64,000 nucleotides of DNA from DASXMR01 sp036495525 (lineage in GTDB: Bacteria > Actinomycetota > Actinomycetes > Streptosporangiales > Streptosporangiaceae): contig DASXMR010000013.1 in assembly GCA_036495525.1 (NCBI GenBank), positions 49,953 through 113,952 of the forward strand. Direction: 5' to 3'. How positions within the stretch are numbered: position 1 is the first letter of the stretch; every line of letters begins with the position of its first letter. The translations under genes were made by a program, and so were the position numbers. The notes below the pieces were generated by a model. It was not told the DNA's origin. It saw nothing but the letters and a program-made list of their open reading frames with translations, and searched no databases. Shown here one piece after another: positions 24,310 through 32,175 of the stretch.

Positions 24310-25302
24310 ATGCGCAGCATGTGGAAGGGCGCTATCTCCTTCGGCCTGGTCACGATTCCGGTGAAGCTTTACGCCGCGACAGAGCAGAAGGACATCGCGT
24401 TCCGGCAGGTTCATCGTGAGGACGGCGGCCGGATCAGATTCCGCCGGGTGTGCTCCATCGACGGCGACGAGGTTCCCTACGAGGACATCGCCAAGGGGTA
24501 TGAACTGCCCAGCGGCGAGATGGTGGTGCTGACCGAGGAGGACTTCGCCGACCTGCCACTGCCGACCACGCGCAGCATCGAGGTGCTGCACTTCACCCCG
24601 GCTGAGCAGCTGGATCCGATCCTGTTTAACCGCAGCTACTACGTCGAGCCGGATGGCACCGGTACCCGGGCTTACGTGCTGATGCGCGACGCGCTCGAAC
24701 GCTCGGAGAAGGTGGCCGTGGCGCAGGTCGCGCTGCGGCAGCGCGAGACCCTCGCCACCCTCCGGGTCCGCGACGGGCTGCTGGTACTTGAGACGCTGCT
24801 GTGGCCTGACGAGATCCGCGACGCCTCGTTCGGCTTCCTCGACGAGGACATCGAGGTCCGGGCGCAGGAGCTGCAGATGGCCACCTCGCTGATCGACTCC
24901 ATGACCGTTGACTTCGACCCTGATGAGTTCCACGACCACTACCGGGAGGCGCTGCAGGAGGTCGTCGAGGCCAAGGTAGAGGGGCGCGAGGTGGTGCAGC
25001 CCGAGGCCGTGGAGGAGGCAGCTGAGCCGACCAGCCTGGCGGACGCGCTGCGAGCCAGCCTGGCCGCGGCCAGGGCTGAGCGCGGCGCTGACTCGGCTGA
25101 CGCCAGCGAGAACGGAGACGGCCGGACCGCGGCTGGCGGGCGCGGCGGGAAGGGCAGCCGCGCCAAGGCGCCCGCGGCCAAGTCAGGCACGGCCAGCGGC
25201 AAGACGGGCACTGGCAGCCGAGCCCGGTCTGGCGCGAAGGCGGGCAAGGACGCCGACGAGGACCAGGCGGCCCAGCGCCGGCCCAGGCGCCGGGCCAGCT
25301 AG
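24310..25302 (+). CDS. ku: Ku homodimer protein, non-homologous end joining
   Basis: 330 residues from ATG 24310. Starts with the diagnostic MRSMWKGAISFGLVTIPVKL and carries RVCSIDGDEVPYEDIAKGYE, VLTEEDFADLPLP, ILFNRSYYVEPD and the bridge and core ending ATSLIDSMTVDFDPDEFHD. The last about 100 residues are an Ala/Lys-rich basic extension, the C-terminal tail used for DNA threading and LigD recruitment. It binds DNA double-strand ends. No ligD is visible in this window, so the ligase partner must lie elsewhere. Confidence 0.97.
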   Translation: MRSMWKGAISFGLVTIPVKLYAATEQKDIAFRQVHREDGGRIRFRRVCSIDGDEVPYEDIAKGYELPSGEMVVLTEEDFADLPLPTTRSIEVLHFTPAEQLDPILFNRSYYVEPDGTGTRAYVLMRDALERSEKVAVAQVALRQRETLATLRVRDGLLVLETLLWPDEIRDASFGFLDEDIEVRAQELQMATSLIDSMTVDFDPDEFHDHYREALQEVVEAKVEGREVVQPEAVEEAAEPTSLADALRASLAAARAERGADSADASENGDGRTAAGGRGGKGSRAKAPAAKSGTASGKTGTGSRARSGAKAGKDADEDQAAQRRPRRRAS

Positions 25303-25393
25303 GCCCGCAGGCCGCTGGTCCGCACCTCGGCCCGGCCTTGGCACAGCGCCGCCACCGGCGGGTCGAAGCCGGCCGCAGTTAACCTAGAGCGCT

Positions 25394-26377
25394 ATGACCG
25401 ACCCGATACCCGCGTGGCCCGGCGAGCTGGTCGCGCTGGGCGCTGATGAGGTCTTTGTCCGTTCCGCCCCGGCAGCCGACGGTGCCGAGCCCGCCCTGTT
25501 CGTGCACGGGCTCGGCGGCTCATCCCAGAACTGGACTGACCTGATGGGCCTGCTGCGGGAGCCGGCCAAGCCAGGACAGCAGCCGCCGCCGCTGGCCTGC
25601 CAGGCGGTCGACCTGCCCGGCTTCGGCTACTCGCCGCCGCCGGCCAGCGGCGACTACACCATCACGGCGCGGGCGAACGCGGTCATCGCGCTGCTCGACA
25701 AGCAGCAGCGCGGACCGGTCCACCTGGTGGGCAACTCACTCGGCGGCGCGGTCTGCACCAGGGTGGCGGCGCGCCGCCCGGACCTGGTCCTGACCCTGAC
25801 GCTGATCTCGCCTGCCCTGCCTGACCTGCGCCCGCGCACCCTGCCGCTACGGCTGACGGTGATCTGCCTGCCCGGCGTCGGGCCGTGGCTGATGACCAAG
25901 TTCCAGCGGCTCCCAGCCGAGGTCAGAAGCTCGCGGACGATCAGGGACGTGTTCGGCGACCCCAGCCTGATGCATCCGCAGCGGCGCACCGAGGAGGCCG
26001 CCGAGCTGATCCGGCGCGACCAGCTCAGCTACGCGGCGGCGGTATTCGTCGGCTCGGCCCGCAGCCTGGTCGCCGAGTACACCAGGGTCGGACGTGGCAC
26101 GCTGTGGCGGGACGCGGCCAGGGTCGCCGCGCCGGCACTGGTCATCCACGGCAGCCACGACCGGCTGGTGCATCCGGCCATGGCCGGGCGGGCGGCGCGG
26201 GCCTTCCGGTCCGGCCGTGCGGTGGTGCTGCCCGGAGTGGGTCACGTGGCGATGATGGAACGGCCCGACCTGGTGGCGGGCGAGATGCGCACACTGCTGG
26301 CGGGCGCGGCTGACCGTCCGGCCGGACCGGCCGATCCAGGCGCGCTCGCCCCGGCCGGCGACGCGCGGGCCAGCTAG
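25394..26377 (+). CDS. Alpha/beta-fold hydrolase
   Basis: 327 residues from ATG 25394. Oxyanion segment LFVHGLGGSSQNW, strand VDLPGFGYS, nucleophile elbow VGNSLGGAV (Ser), acid in HGSHDRLVHP and catalytic His in GVGHVAMMERP. A cap domain lies between about residues 150 and 225. It resembles esterases or epoxide-hydrolase-like enzymes, substrate not deducible. The stop TAG is one base upstream of nagA's GTG, so it may be translated with the amino-sugar genes. Confidence 0.88.
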   Translation: MTDPIPAWPGELVALGADEVFVRSAPAADGAEPALFVHGLGGSSQNWTDLMGLLREPAKPGQQPPPLACQAVDLPGFGYSPPPASGDYTITARANAVIALLDKQQRGPVHLVGNSLGGAVCTRVAARRPDLVLTLTLISPALPDLRPRTLPLRLTVICLPGVGPWLMTKFQRLPAEVRSSRTIRDVFGDPSLMHPQRRTEEAAELIRRDQLSYAAAVFVGSARSLVAEYTRVGRGTLWRDAARVAAPALVIHGSHDRLVHPAMAGRAARAFRSGRAVVLPGVGHVAMMERPDLVAGEMRTLLAGAADRPAGPADPGALAPAGDARAS

Positions 26378-26378
26378 G

Positions 26379-27623
26379 GTGGCCGGCCAGCCGGTCAGCA
26401 CAGCGGGCCGGCCAGCCCCGTCAGCCCCTTTCGTGATCAGCGCGCCGCGGGTAATCCCGGCCGCTGGCCGGTCGCGGCTACTGGAGCCCGGCTATGTCGA
26501 GGTCAGCGGCGGCCGGGTGACGCAAGTATCACGCGGCAGGCCGCCGCGGCGGCCAGACATCGAGCTGCTGTCCGGCTCGCTTCTGCCCGGACTGGTGGAC
26601 CTGCAGGTCAACGGCTATTACGGGATCGAGCTGATGACGGCCGGCCTGGCCGGCTGGCAGGCTGTGGCACGGCGGCTGCCGCAAACCGGCACTACCGCCT
26701 TCCTGCCCACCTTCATCACCGCGCCGCTGGCTGAGCTGACCGCCGCACTGGGCTCGGCGGCCGCGATCATGCCTGCCCTGCCGGCCGGCGGTGCCCGCGT
26801 GCTCGGCGTGCATGTGGAGGGCCCGTTCCTGTCGCCGCACCGCAGCGGCGCGCACAACCCCGAATGGCTCATCCCGGCTTCGCCGGCTGCCGTGACGGAC
26901 TTGATCGCCGCTGGCCGGGACGTGCTGCGGCTGGTCACGCTGGCGCCGGAGCAGGCAGGCGGGCTGGCCGCGGTGGCGCAGTTCTGCGCCGACGGCGTGC
27001 TGGTCAGCGTGGGCCACAGCGACGCCACCGCGGCACAGGTTGCCGCCGCCGCGCAGGCCGGCGCGCGGATGGTGACGCACTTGTTCGACGCGCAGCGGCC
27101 GCTGCACCACCGCGAGCCTGGCGTGGTCGGCCAGGCGCTGACTGACCCGCGGCTGACCAGCGGGCTGATCGCTGACCTGCACCACGTCAGCGCGCCTGCC
27201 TGCCAGATCGCCTTCGCCGCGGCACCGGGCCGGATCTGCATCGTCACCGACGCGGCCGCGTGCGCCGGCATGCCGCCAGGCCGCTACCTGCTGGGCGGCG
27301 AGCCGATCGAGCTGCCGCCCGGCGACGGGGCGCCGCCGGTACGCGCCGACGGGACGCTGGCCGGCTCCGCGCTGCGGATGGATACCGGGATGGCCAATAT
27401 GGTAAGAGCGGGTGTCGGCCTGAGCGCTGCGGTAGCGGCCGCGACCAGGATCCCGGCGGACCTGGTGGGCAGGCCAGATCTCGGCCGGATCGCTCCCGGC
27501 GCGACCGCCGACCTGACCTGGCTCGCGGACGACCTGCGGGCGCGAGCCACCTGGGTGGGCGGCGAGCTGGTGTATCAGGCGGAGGGGATTGAGCTGGCAG
27601 AGCGGCCGGAGGGATCGCGATGA
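26379..27623 (+). CDS. nagA: N-acetylglucosamine-6-phosphate deacetylase
   Basis: 414 residues from GTG 26379; a later GTG near 26433 is possible. Amidohydrolase-fold NagA with all active-site blocks: DLQVNGYYGIE, GVHVEGPFLSPHRSGAH (metal Glu), VSVGHSDAT (His), VTHLFDAQRPLHHREPG (His), LHHVSAPA (substrate His) and IVTDAAACAGMPPGRY (catalytic Asp). It converts GlcNAc-6-P to GlcN-6-P, feeding amino-sugar recycling or chitin use. The stop overlaps the SIS gene as ATGA, so coupling with the next step is likely. Confidence 0.93.
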   Translation: MAGQPVSTAGRPAPSAPFVISAPRVIPAAGRSRLLEPGYVEVSGGRVTQVSRGRPPRRPDIELLSGSLLPGLVDLQVNGYYGIELMTAGLAGWQAVARRLPQTGTTAFLPTFITAPLAELTAALGSAAAIMPALPAGGARVLGVHVEGPFLSPHRSGAHNPEWLIPASPAAVTDLIAAGRDVLRLVTLAPEQAGGLAAVAQFCADGVLVSVGHSDATAAQVAAAAQAGARMVTHLFDAQRPLHHREPGVVGQALTDPRLTSGLIADLHHVSAPACQIAFAAAPGRICIVTDAAACAGMPPGRYLLGGEPIELPPGDGAPPVRADGTLAGSALRMDTGMANMVRAGVGLSAAVAAATRIPADLVGRPDLGRIAPGATADLTWLADDLRARATWVGGELVYQAEGIELAERPEGSR

Positions 27624-28702
27624 CCGTGCCATCGGATCAGGCGCCGTCGGCCCGGCCGCCGGAATCGCAGATGCGGCGGGAGATCGGCGAGCAGCCGGCC
27701 GCCCTGCAGGCGACTATCGACGCGCTGCTGCCGCGGACCGCTGAGGTCGCCGACCTCGCCCGCGGCACCCGGCAGGTGCTCTTCATCGCGCGCGGCACTT
27801 CGGACAACGCCGCGGTGTACGGCAGCTACCTGATCCAGGCGCACGCCGGGCGGCTCGCCACGCTCGCCTCGCCGTCCATCGCCACCACCTACCAGCGCAG
27901 GGTGGACCTGTCGGGGGTGCTGGCCATCGCGCTGTCCCAGTCGGGGCAGACCGAGGAGATCGTCGAGACGCTGCTGTGGGCGCGCGACTGCGGCGCCCGG
28001 ACCCTGGGTATCACCAACGGCGCCGGCTCGCCGCTGACCGAGGCGGCCGATGTCGCGTTCGTGACCGAGGCCGGCACCGAGCGCGCCGTGCCCGCGACCA
28101 AGACGTTCACCACGCAGCTCGCGGCGCTCGCCGTGCTCGCCCTCGGCCTGGGCAGCGACCTGGACGGCGAGCAGCTGCGGGAGGTACCCGGCGCCATCGA
28201 GGCCATGCTGGCGTCGGCCGGTGCCTCGTCAGCCGCGCTCGACCCGATCGTGGCGGAGCTGGCCGGCGTGCAGGGCGTGGTCGTGTCGGGCCGCGGACTG
28301 GCCTACTCGGCGGCTCTTGAGCTCGCGCTGAAGCTCAAGGAAGCGTGCTACCTGCACGCGATGGGGATCTCCTACGCCGATCTGCTGCACGGCCCGATCG
28401 CCGTGGTGGACGCACGCACGCCAGCGATCGTGGTGGCGGCCGACTCCGGGCCTACCCTCGGTGGCACGGTCGACCTGGCCAGCCGGGTCACCGGCGCCGG
28501 CGCCAGGGCGTACGCGATCGGCGGCGGCGAGCGGCTCGCCGCGGCGAGCAACCGCGCGCTAGCCGGGCCCTTGCTGCCAGAATGGCTGGCCCCGATCGGC
28601 CTCATCGTGCCGGGTCAGCTGCTGACCGAAGCGCTCGCCCGCCGGCTCGGGCTCGACCCGGACAGCCCGCGCGGACTGAGCAAGATCACCCAGACGACCT
28701 GA
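27620..28702 (+). CDS. SIS-domain aldose-ketose isomerase / GlcN-6-P deaminase-like
   Basis: 360 residues, with tandem SIS domains like the isomerase half of GlmS but no glutaminase domain. Signature segments: MRREIGEQPAALQATIDALL, FIARGTSDNAAVYGSYL, LSQSGQTEEIVETLLWAR, PATKTFTTQLAAL, SGRGLAYSAALELALKLKEA and SYADLLHGPIA. In nag operons such proteins (AgaS/NagB-II type) deaminate GlcN-6-P to fructose-6-P, which would complete the NagA pathway here. That specific activity is inferred from context. Confidence 0.88.
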   Translation: MTVPSDQAPSARPPESQMRREIGEQPAALQATIDALLPRTAEVADLARGTRQVLFIARGTSDNAAVYGSYLIQAHAGRLATLASPSIATTYQRRVDLSGVLAIALSQSGQTEEIVETLLWARDCGARTLGITNGAGSPLTEAADVAFVTEAGTERAVPATKTFTTQLAALAVLALGLGSDLDGEQLREVPGAIEAMLASAGASSAALDPIVAELAGVQGVVVSGRGLAYSAALELALKLKEACYLHAMGISYADLLHGPIAVVDARTPAIVVAADSGPTLGGTVDLASRVTGAGARAYAIGGGERLAAASNRALAGPLLPEWLAPIGLIVPGQLLTEALARRLGLDPDSPRGLSKITQTT

Positions 28703-28712
28703 GCGGAGGCTG

Positions 28713-29393
28713 ATGCATTCCCCGGCTGGTACCCGGCCTGCCCTGGCGGCCCGAGCGGCGATCTTCGCTCTCGACGGCACGATCGTGGACAGCGAGCCAG
28801 GTGCGCAGGCCGCGCTGCGGAGGCTGTTCGAGGGCTACGCGGTGCCCTATGACGAGGCGCTGCTGCGGCGGTTCGTCGGCCGGCGCGGGCCGGAGGTGTT
28901 CGCCGAGCTCGATCACCTGTTCCCTGGTCACGATCCGCACCAGCTCTCCGCCGAAGTCGGCCGGCATTACGTCGCGCTTGACCTGCCGCCCGCCAGTGCG
29001 TTTCCCGGCGCGGTCGCGCTGCTGCGCCGGGTCAAGCAGCGAGGTGAGCGGCTCGGCCTGGTCACTTCCGGGCGGCGCCGCTACGCGGTGCCACGGCTAG
29101 AGCAGCTCGGGCTGGCGGACGCGTTCGGCGCGATCGTGACGGCCGACGACGTATCGGCTGGCAAGCCCGATCCGGAAGGCTGCCTGCTGGCAAGCCGGGA
29201 GCTTGGCGTGGCGCCGGCCTGCTGCGTGGTGTTCGAGGACTCTCCGGCCGGGGTGGCAGCGGCGAAGTCAGCCGGGATGCACTGCGTGGCGGTGACCACC
29301 ACGCACGAGGCGGCTCAGCTTGGCGCCGCTGACCGGGTGGTTGCCGACCTGGCTGAGGTGGACTGGCCGGTGCTGCTGGCCGACGCTGCCTGA
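28713..29393 (+). CDS. HAD-superfamily protein lacking the nucleophilic Asp
   Basis: 226 residues from ATG 28713, GGAGG just upstream, ten bases after the SIS gene. Beta-phosphoglucomutase/GS1-like HAD of subfamily IA: motif II LVTSGRRRYAVPRLEQLG, motif III GKPDPEGCLLASRELG and motif IV VFEDSPAGVAAAKSAGM are normal. Motif I reads IFALDGTIVDS: the first Asp of DxD, which forms the phospho-enzyme, is Ala19 (GCT at 28767-28769), while Asp21 is kept. Classical phosphatase or mutase catalysis should be lost. It may be a binding or regulatory protein of the amino-sugar operon, or a decaying gene. Confidence 0.88.
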   Translation: MHSPAGTRPALAARAAIFALDGTIVDSEPGAQAALRRLFEGYAVPYDEALLRRFVGRRGPEVFAELDHLFPGHDPHQLSAEVGRHYVALDLPPASAFPGAVALLRRVKQRGERLGLVTSGRRRYAVPRLEQLGLADAFGAIVTADDVSAGKPDPEGCLLASRELGVAPACCVVFEDSPAGVAAAKSAGMHCVAVTTTHEAAQLGAADRVVADLAEVDWPVLLADAA

Positions 29394-29404
29394 CCGCCGG
29401 CTGA

Positions 29405-30157
29405 TCAGCTCTGCCGGTACACCTTGTGCTGGGCGGCCTGCGCGCGAGGGCGCAGCACCATCAGGTCGACGTTGAAGTGCGGTGGCCTGGTCACCGCCCA
29501 GGTCACCGCGTCGGCGATGTCGTCGTCGGTCAGCGGGTCCGGCACGCCGGCGTAGATGGCCGCGGCCTTCGCCGCGTCGCCGTGGAAGCGGTTGAGCGCG
29601 AACTCCTCGGTCCTGACCATGCCGGGCGCGATCTCGATGACCCGCACCGGCTGGCCAGACAGCTCGAGCCGCAGCGTGGCGGCGATGGCGTGCTCCGCGT
29701 GCTTGGCCGCGACGTAGCCGCCGCCGCCCTCGTAGGCGACGAAAGCCGCGGTGGAGGACATCACCACGATGGCGCCGTCGCCGCTCGCGATGAGCTTGGG
29801 CAGCATGGCCTGGGTGGTGTGCAGCGTGCCGAGCACGTTGACGTCGTACATCGCCTGCCAGTCGTCCGGTGAGGCGTCGGCGACCGAGTCGGCGCCGACC
29901 GCCCCGCCCGCATTGCAGACCAGGAGGTCGCAGCGTTCCAGCTCATCGGCTAGCGCGTAGACCTGCAGCCGGTTAGTGACATCCAGCTCACGCGCCTGCG
30001 CCTGACCGCCTTGGATGCCGATCTGCTCGGCGACGGCCGCGATGCGGTCGGCCCGCCGGGCGGCGAGCACCACGTGATAGCCGGCCTTGGCGAGCCGGAC
30101 GGCTGTGGCCGCGCCGATACCGCTGCTTGCTCCGGTGACTACTGCGATGGGCTGCAT
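29405..30157 (-). CDS. Short-chain dehydrogenase/reductase
   Basis: 250 residues from ATG 30157; upstream open frame to 30418 is not family-like. Classical SDR: VTGASSGIGAATAVRL nucleotide site, LVCNAGGAVGAD (NAG), VVMSSTAAFVAYEGG (catalytic Ser) and GYVAAKHAEHA (YxxxK). PGMVRTEEF follows at the substrate side. The R in AARRADRI after beta-2 suggests NADP(H) preference. Substrate unknown; nearest to the YdfG/serine-dehydrogenase-like group. Divergent from a HAD gene. Confidence 0.9.
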   Translation of the reverse strand: MQPIAVVTGASSGIGAATAVRLAKAGYHVVLAARRADRIAAVAEQIGIQGGQAQARELDVTNRLQVYALADELERCDLLVCNAGGAVGADSVADASPDDWQAMYDVNVLGTLHTTQAMLPKLIASGDGAIVVMSSTAAFVAYEGGGGYVAAKHAEHAIAATLRLELSGQPVRVIEIAPGMVRTEEFALNRFHGDAAKAAAIYAGVPDPLTDDDIADAVTWAVTRPPHFNVDLMVLRPRAQAAQHKVYRQS

Positions 30158-30272
30158 GGCCGCGATTCTGCCAGCCCGCGTGCCAGCCGGCCGTGGCAAC
30201 GGCCAGGGGCCGGGCAGGCCTGGCGCTCTGCAGGGGCACTGGTTGAACGGGCAATCACCTACCATCGGAAGC

Positions 30273-31004
30273 GTGCCGTCACCGACCGCCAAGCCCGAGT
30301 CCGCCGGACCACTCCCCGCCGCCGGATCGCCCGCAACAGCCGGCGGGGCGGCCGCGCCGCGACTGCGCGGCGTGATCACTGACTGGGGCGGGGTGATGAC
30401 CAGCCCTATCCTGCGCACCGTCAGCGCCTGGCTGGAGGCTGAGCAGATCGACCGCGCCAGTTACACGACGCTCATGCGGACCTGGGTGTCGCAGGCGTAC
30501 GGCCCGGACGGCGCGGAGAACCTGGTGCACGCGCTGGAGCGGGGCGAGTGCAGCGACGAGCACTTCGAGCAGCAGCTGGCAGCCAAGCTGGTCAGGCTCG
30601 ACGGTCAGCCGGTGCCCGCCGAGGGACTGCTGGCCCGGATGTTCGCCGCATCGGCGCTTGAGCGGCCCATGCACGACCTGATCAGCGCCGCCCGCCGGGC
30701 TGGCCTGCGAACCGCGCTGCTGTCCAACTCCTGGGGCCGGGACGGCTATCCCCGTGAGCTGTTCGGCGAGCTGTTCGACGTCGTGGTGATCTCGTGCGAA
30801 GTCCGCATGCGCAAGCCAGAGCCGCGCATTTTCGAGCTGGCGGCCCGGCTGCTTGAGCTGCCGCCGCCAGAGTGCGTGTTCATCGATGACGTCGAGGCCA
30901 ACGTGGTCGCGGCGCAGGCAGCCGGGCTGGTAGGCGTGCATCACCAGGACGCTGCGCAGACCGCCAGCCAGCTGTCGGACCTGCTCGGCGTCAGGCTGGG
31001 CTAG
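30273..31004 (+). CDS. HAD-superfamily hydrolase, subfamily IA-v3
   Basis: 243 residues from GTG 30273. A Pro/Ala-rich head of about 30 residues precedes motif I GVITDWGGVMTSP, where the nucleophile Asp is kept and the second acid is replaced by Gly, as in the epoxide-hydrolase-N/DhlB-like v3 group. Motif II is TALLSNSWGRDGYP, motif III MRKPEPRIFELAAR and motif IV CVFIDDVEANVVAAQAAG. Unlike the two other HAD proteins in this window its nucleophile is intact. Substrate unknown. Confidence 0.87.
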   Translation: MPSPTAKPESAGPLPAAGSPATAGGAAAPRLRGVITDWGGVMTSPILRTVSAWLEAEQIDRASYTTLMRTWVSQAYGPDGAENLVHALERGECSDEHFEQQLAAKLVRLDGQPVPAEGLLARMFAASALERPMHDLISAARRAGLRTALLSNSWGRDGYPRELFGELFDVVVISCEVRMRKPEPRIFELAARLLELPPPECVFIDDVEANVVAAQAAGLVGVHHQDAAQTASQLSDLLGVRLG

Positions 31005-31070
31005 GGCCAGACCAGCCGGCCAGGCGATGGCCAGGACGGCCGGCCTGCCGTTGCCCTAGCCTGAGACGCT

Positions 31071-31502
31071 GTGGCGAACTACCCGCATCCCGCCAGCGAG
31101 GGCCGCTCGGCCAACATGCGGGCCAACCGGCGAACCGACACCAAGCCCGAGCTGGCGCTGCGTCGCGCGCTGCACGGCAGCGGTTACCGGTACCGCAAGG
31201 ACTATCGCCTCGACCTCGAAGGCGGCAGGGTTCGCCCCGACATCGCCTTTACCGCGCGCCGGGTGGCGGTCTTCGTCGATGGCTGCTTCTGGCACTGCTG
31301 CCCGCAGCATGGCACCAGGCCAGCCGCGAACACCTGGTACTGGGAGCCCAAGCTGCAGCGCAACATCGAGCGCGACCGGGCCGCAGACGCGGCACTGCTG
31401 GCGGCCGGCTGGCAGGTGGTGCGGGTCTGGGAGCACGAGACCCTGGAGGCCGCGCTGGCCGCGGTGGTATCCGCGCTCGAGACCTCGCGGCATTCTTCCT
31501 AG
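31071..31502 (+). CDS. vsr: Very short patch repair (Vsr) endonuclease
   Basis: 143 residues from GTG 31071. Vsr blocks: MRANRRTDTKPELALRRAL, VRPDIAFTARRVAVFVDG (active-site Asp), GCFWHCCPQHGTRP (His and zinc ligands) and LQRNIERDRAADAALLAAGW then VVRVWEHE. Vsr nicks 5' of T in T:G mismatches arising from deamination of 5-methylcytosine. No cytosine methyltransferase lies in this window, so it is a solitary vsr. The next gene is DUF6912, 65 bp downstream. Confidence 0.93.
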   Translation: MANYPHPASEGRSANMRANRRTDTKPELALRRALHGSGYRYRKDYRLDLEGGRVRPDIAFTARRVAVFVDGCFWHCCPQHGTRPAANTWYWEPKLQRNIERDRAADAALLAAGWQVVRVWEHETLEAALAAVVSALETSRHSS

Positions 31503-31567
31503 GCGAGTTTGCTGACCGCGACGGGCTCCGGCTGGCACACTCGTGTCACCTCGCTTGTGAGGAGTTC

Positions 31568-32062
31568 ATGCGCGTCTACCTGCCCAGCACGCTGCCGGCA
31601 CTGGCTGAGATGTTCCTGGCAGCCGGGGCCGGGCAGTCACCGGGCCTCGGCTTCGCCGTCACGCCCGCCCTGCGCGAGTGGTACTCAAGCGGTGACATGG
31701 AAGAGCTCGAGTACGTGGCGATGATGCGAGCAGCGCGCGCCTCGCTGCGGTTGCTGCTCGCCGACCCGGCGGCGCCGCGGCGCCGGGTCGTGGTGGCCGC
31801 TGAGCTGCCAGACGAGCACGTGGTCCCCATCGCCGGCTTCGACGAGCCCGCGCTGGTGGAGCTCAAGGCACCAGTGCAGCTTTCGGATGTGGTGTCCGGG
31901 CACATCGACGACCCGTCAGCCGTGCCGGACATCTCGGCGGCGGTGGCCGCGCTGCCCGTCGCCGATGCCGGCGACGACGACGCTGCGTTCGTCGTCGACA
32001 GCGCCGAGGGGCACGAGCTGATGTGGTACGCCAGCCAGGAACTCGACGAGCTCAGCGGCTGA
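31568..32062 (+). CDS. DUF6912-family protein
   Basis: 164 residues from ATG 31568 with GAGGAG upstream. Starts MRVYLPSTLPALAEMF, contains FAVTPALREWYSSGDMEELE and AALSLRLL-like helices, and ends GHELMWYASQELDELSG. I recognise the pattern as the actinobacterial DUF6912 family, function unknown. It is acidic, has no membrane segment and is probably cytosolic. Its stop is 114 bases before pruA. Confidence 0.78.
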   Translation: MRVYLPSTLPALAEMFLAAGAGQSPGLGFAVTPALREWYSSGDMEELEYVAMMRAARASLRLLLADPAAPRRRVVVAAELPDEHVVPIAGFDEPALVELKAPVQLSDVVSGHIDDPSAVPDISAAVAALPVADAGDDDAAFVVDSAEGHELMWYASQELDELSG

Positions 32063-32072
32063 TCGTGCTGCT

Positions 32073-32096
32073 GGCTGGCCGGGGGACCGGCCAGCC
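32073..32096 (+). terminator. GC-rich hairpin after DUF6912
   Basis: 8-bp perfect stem GGCTGGCC / GGCCAGCC with an 8-base loop, starting 11 bases after the stop codon. No T-tract follows. Confidence 0.5.
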
Positions 32097-32175
32097 CAGG
32101 GGGATGGGCGCCCAGCCAGCCGATCGTGCGACGATGATGCTGCTGCGGTTATGTCGGCCTAAGCAGGGAGCAATC

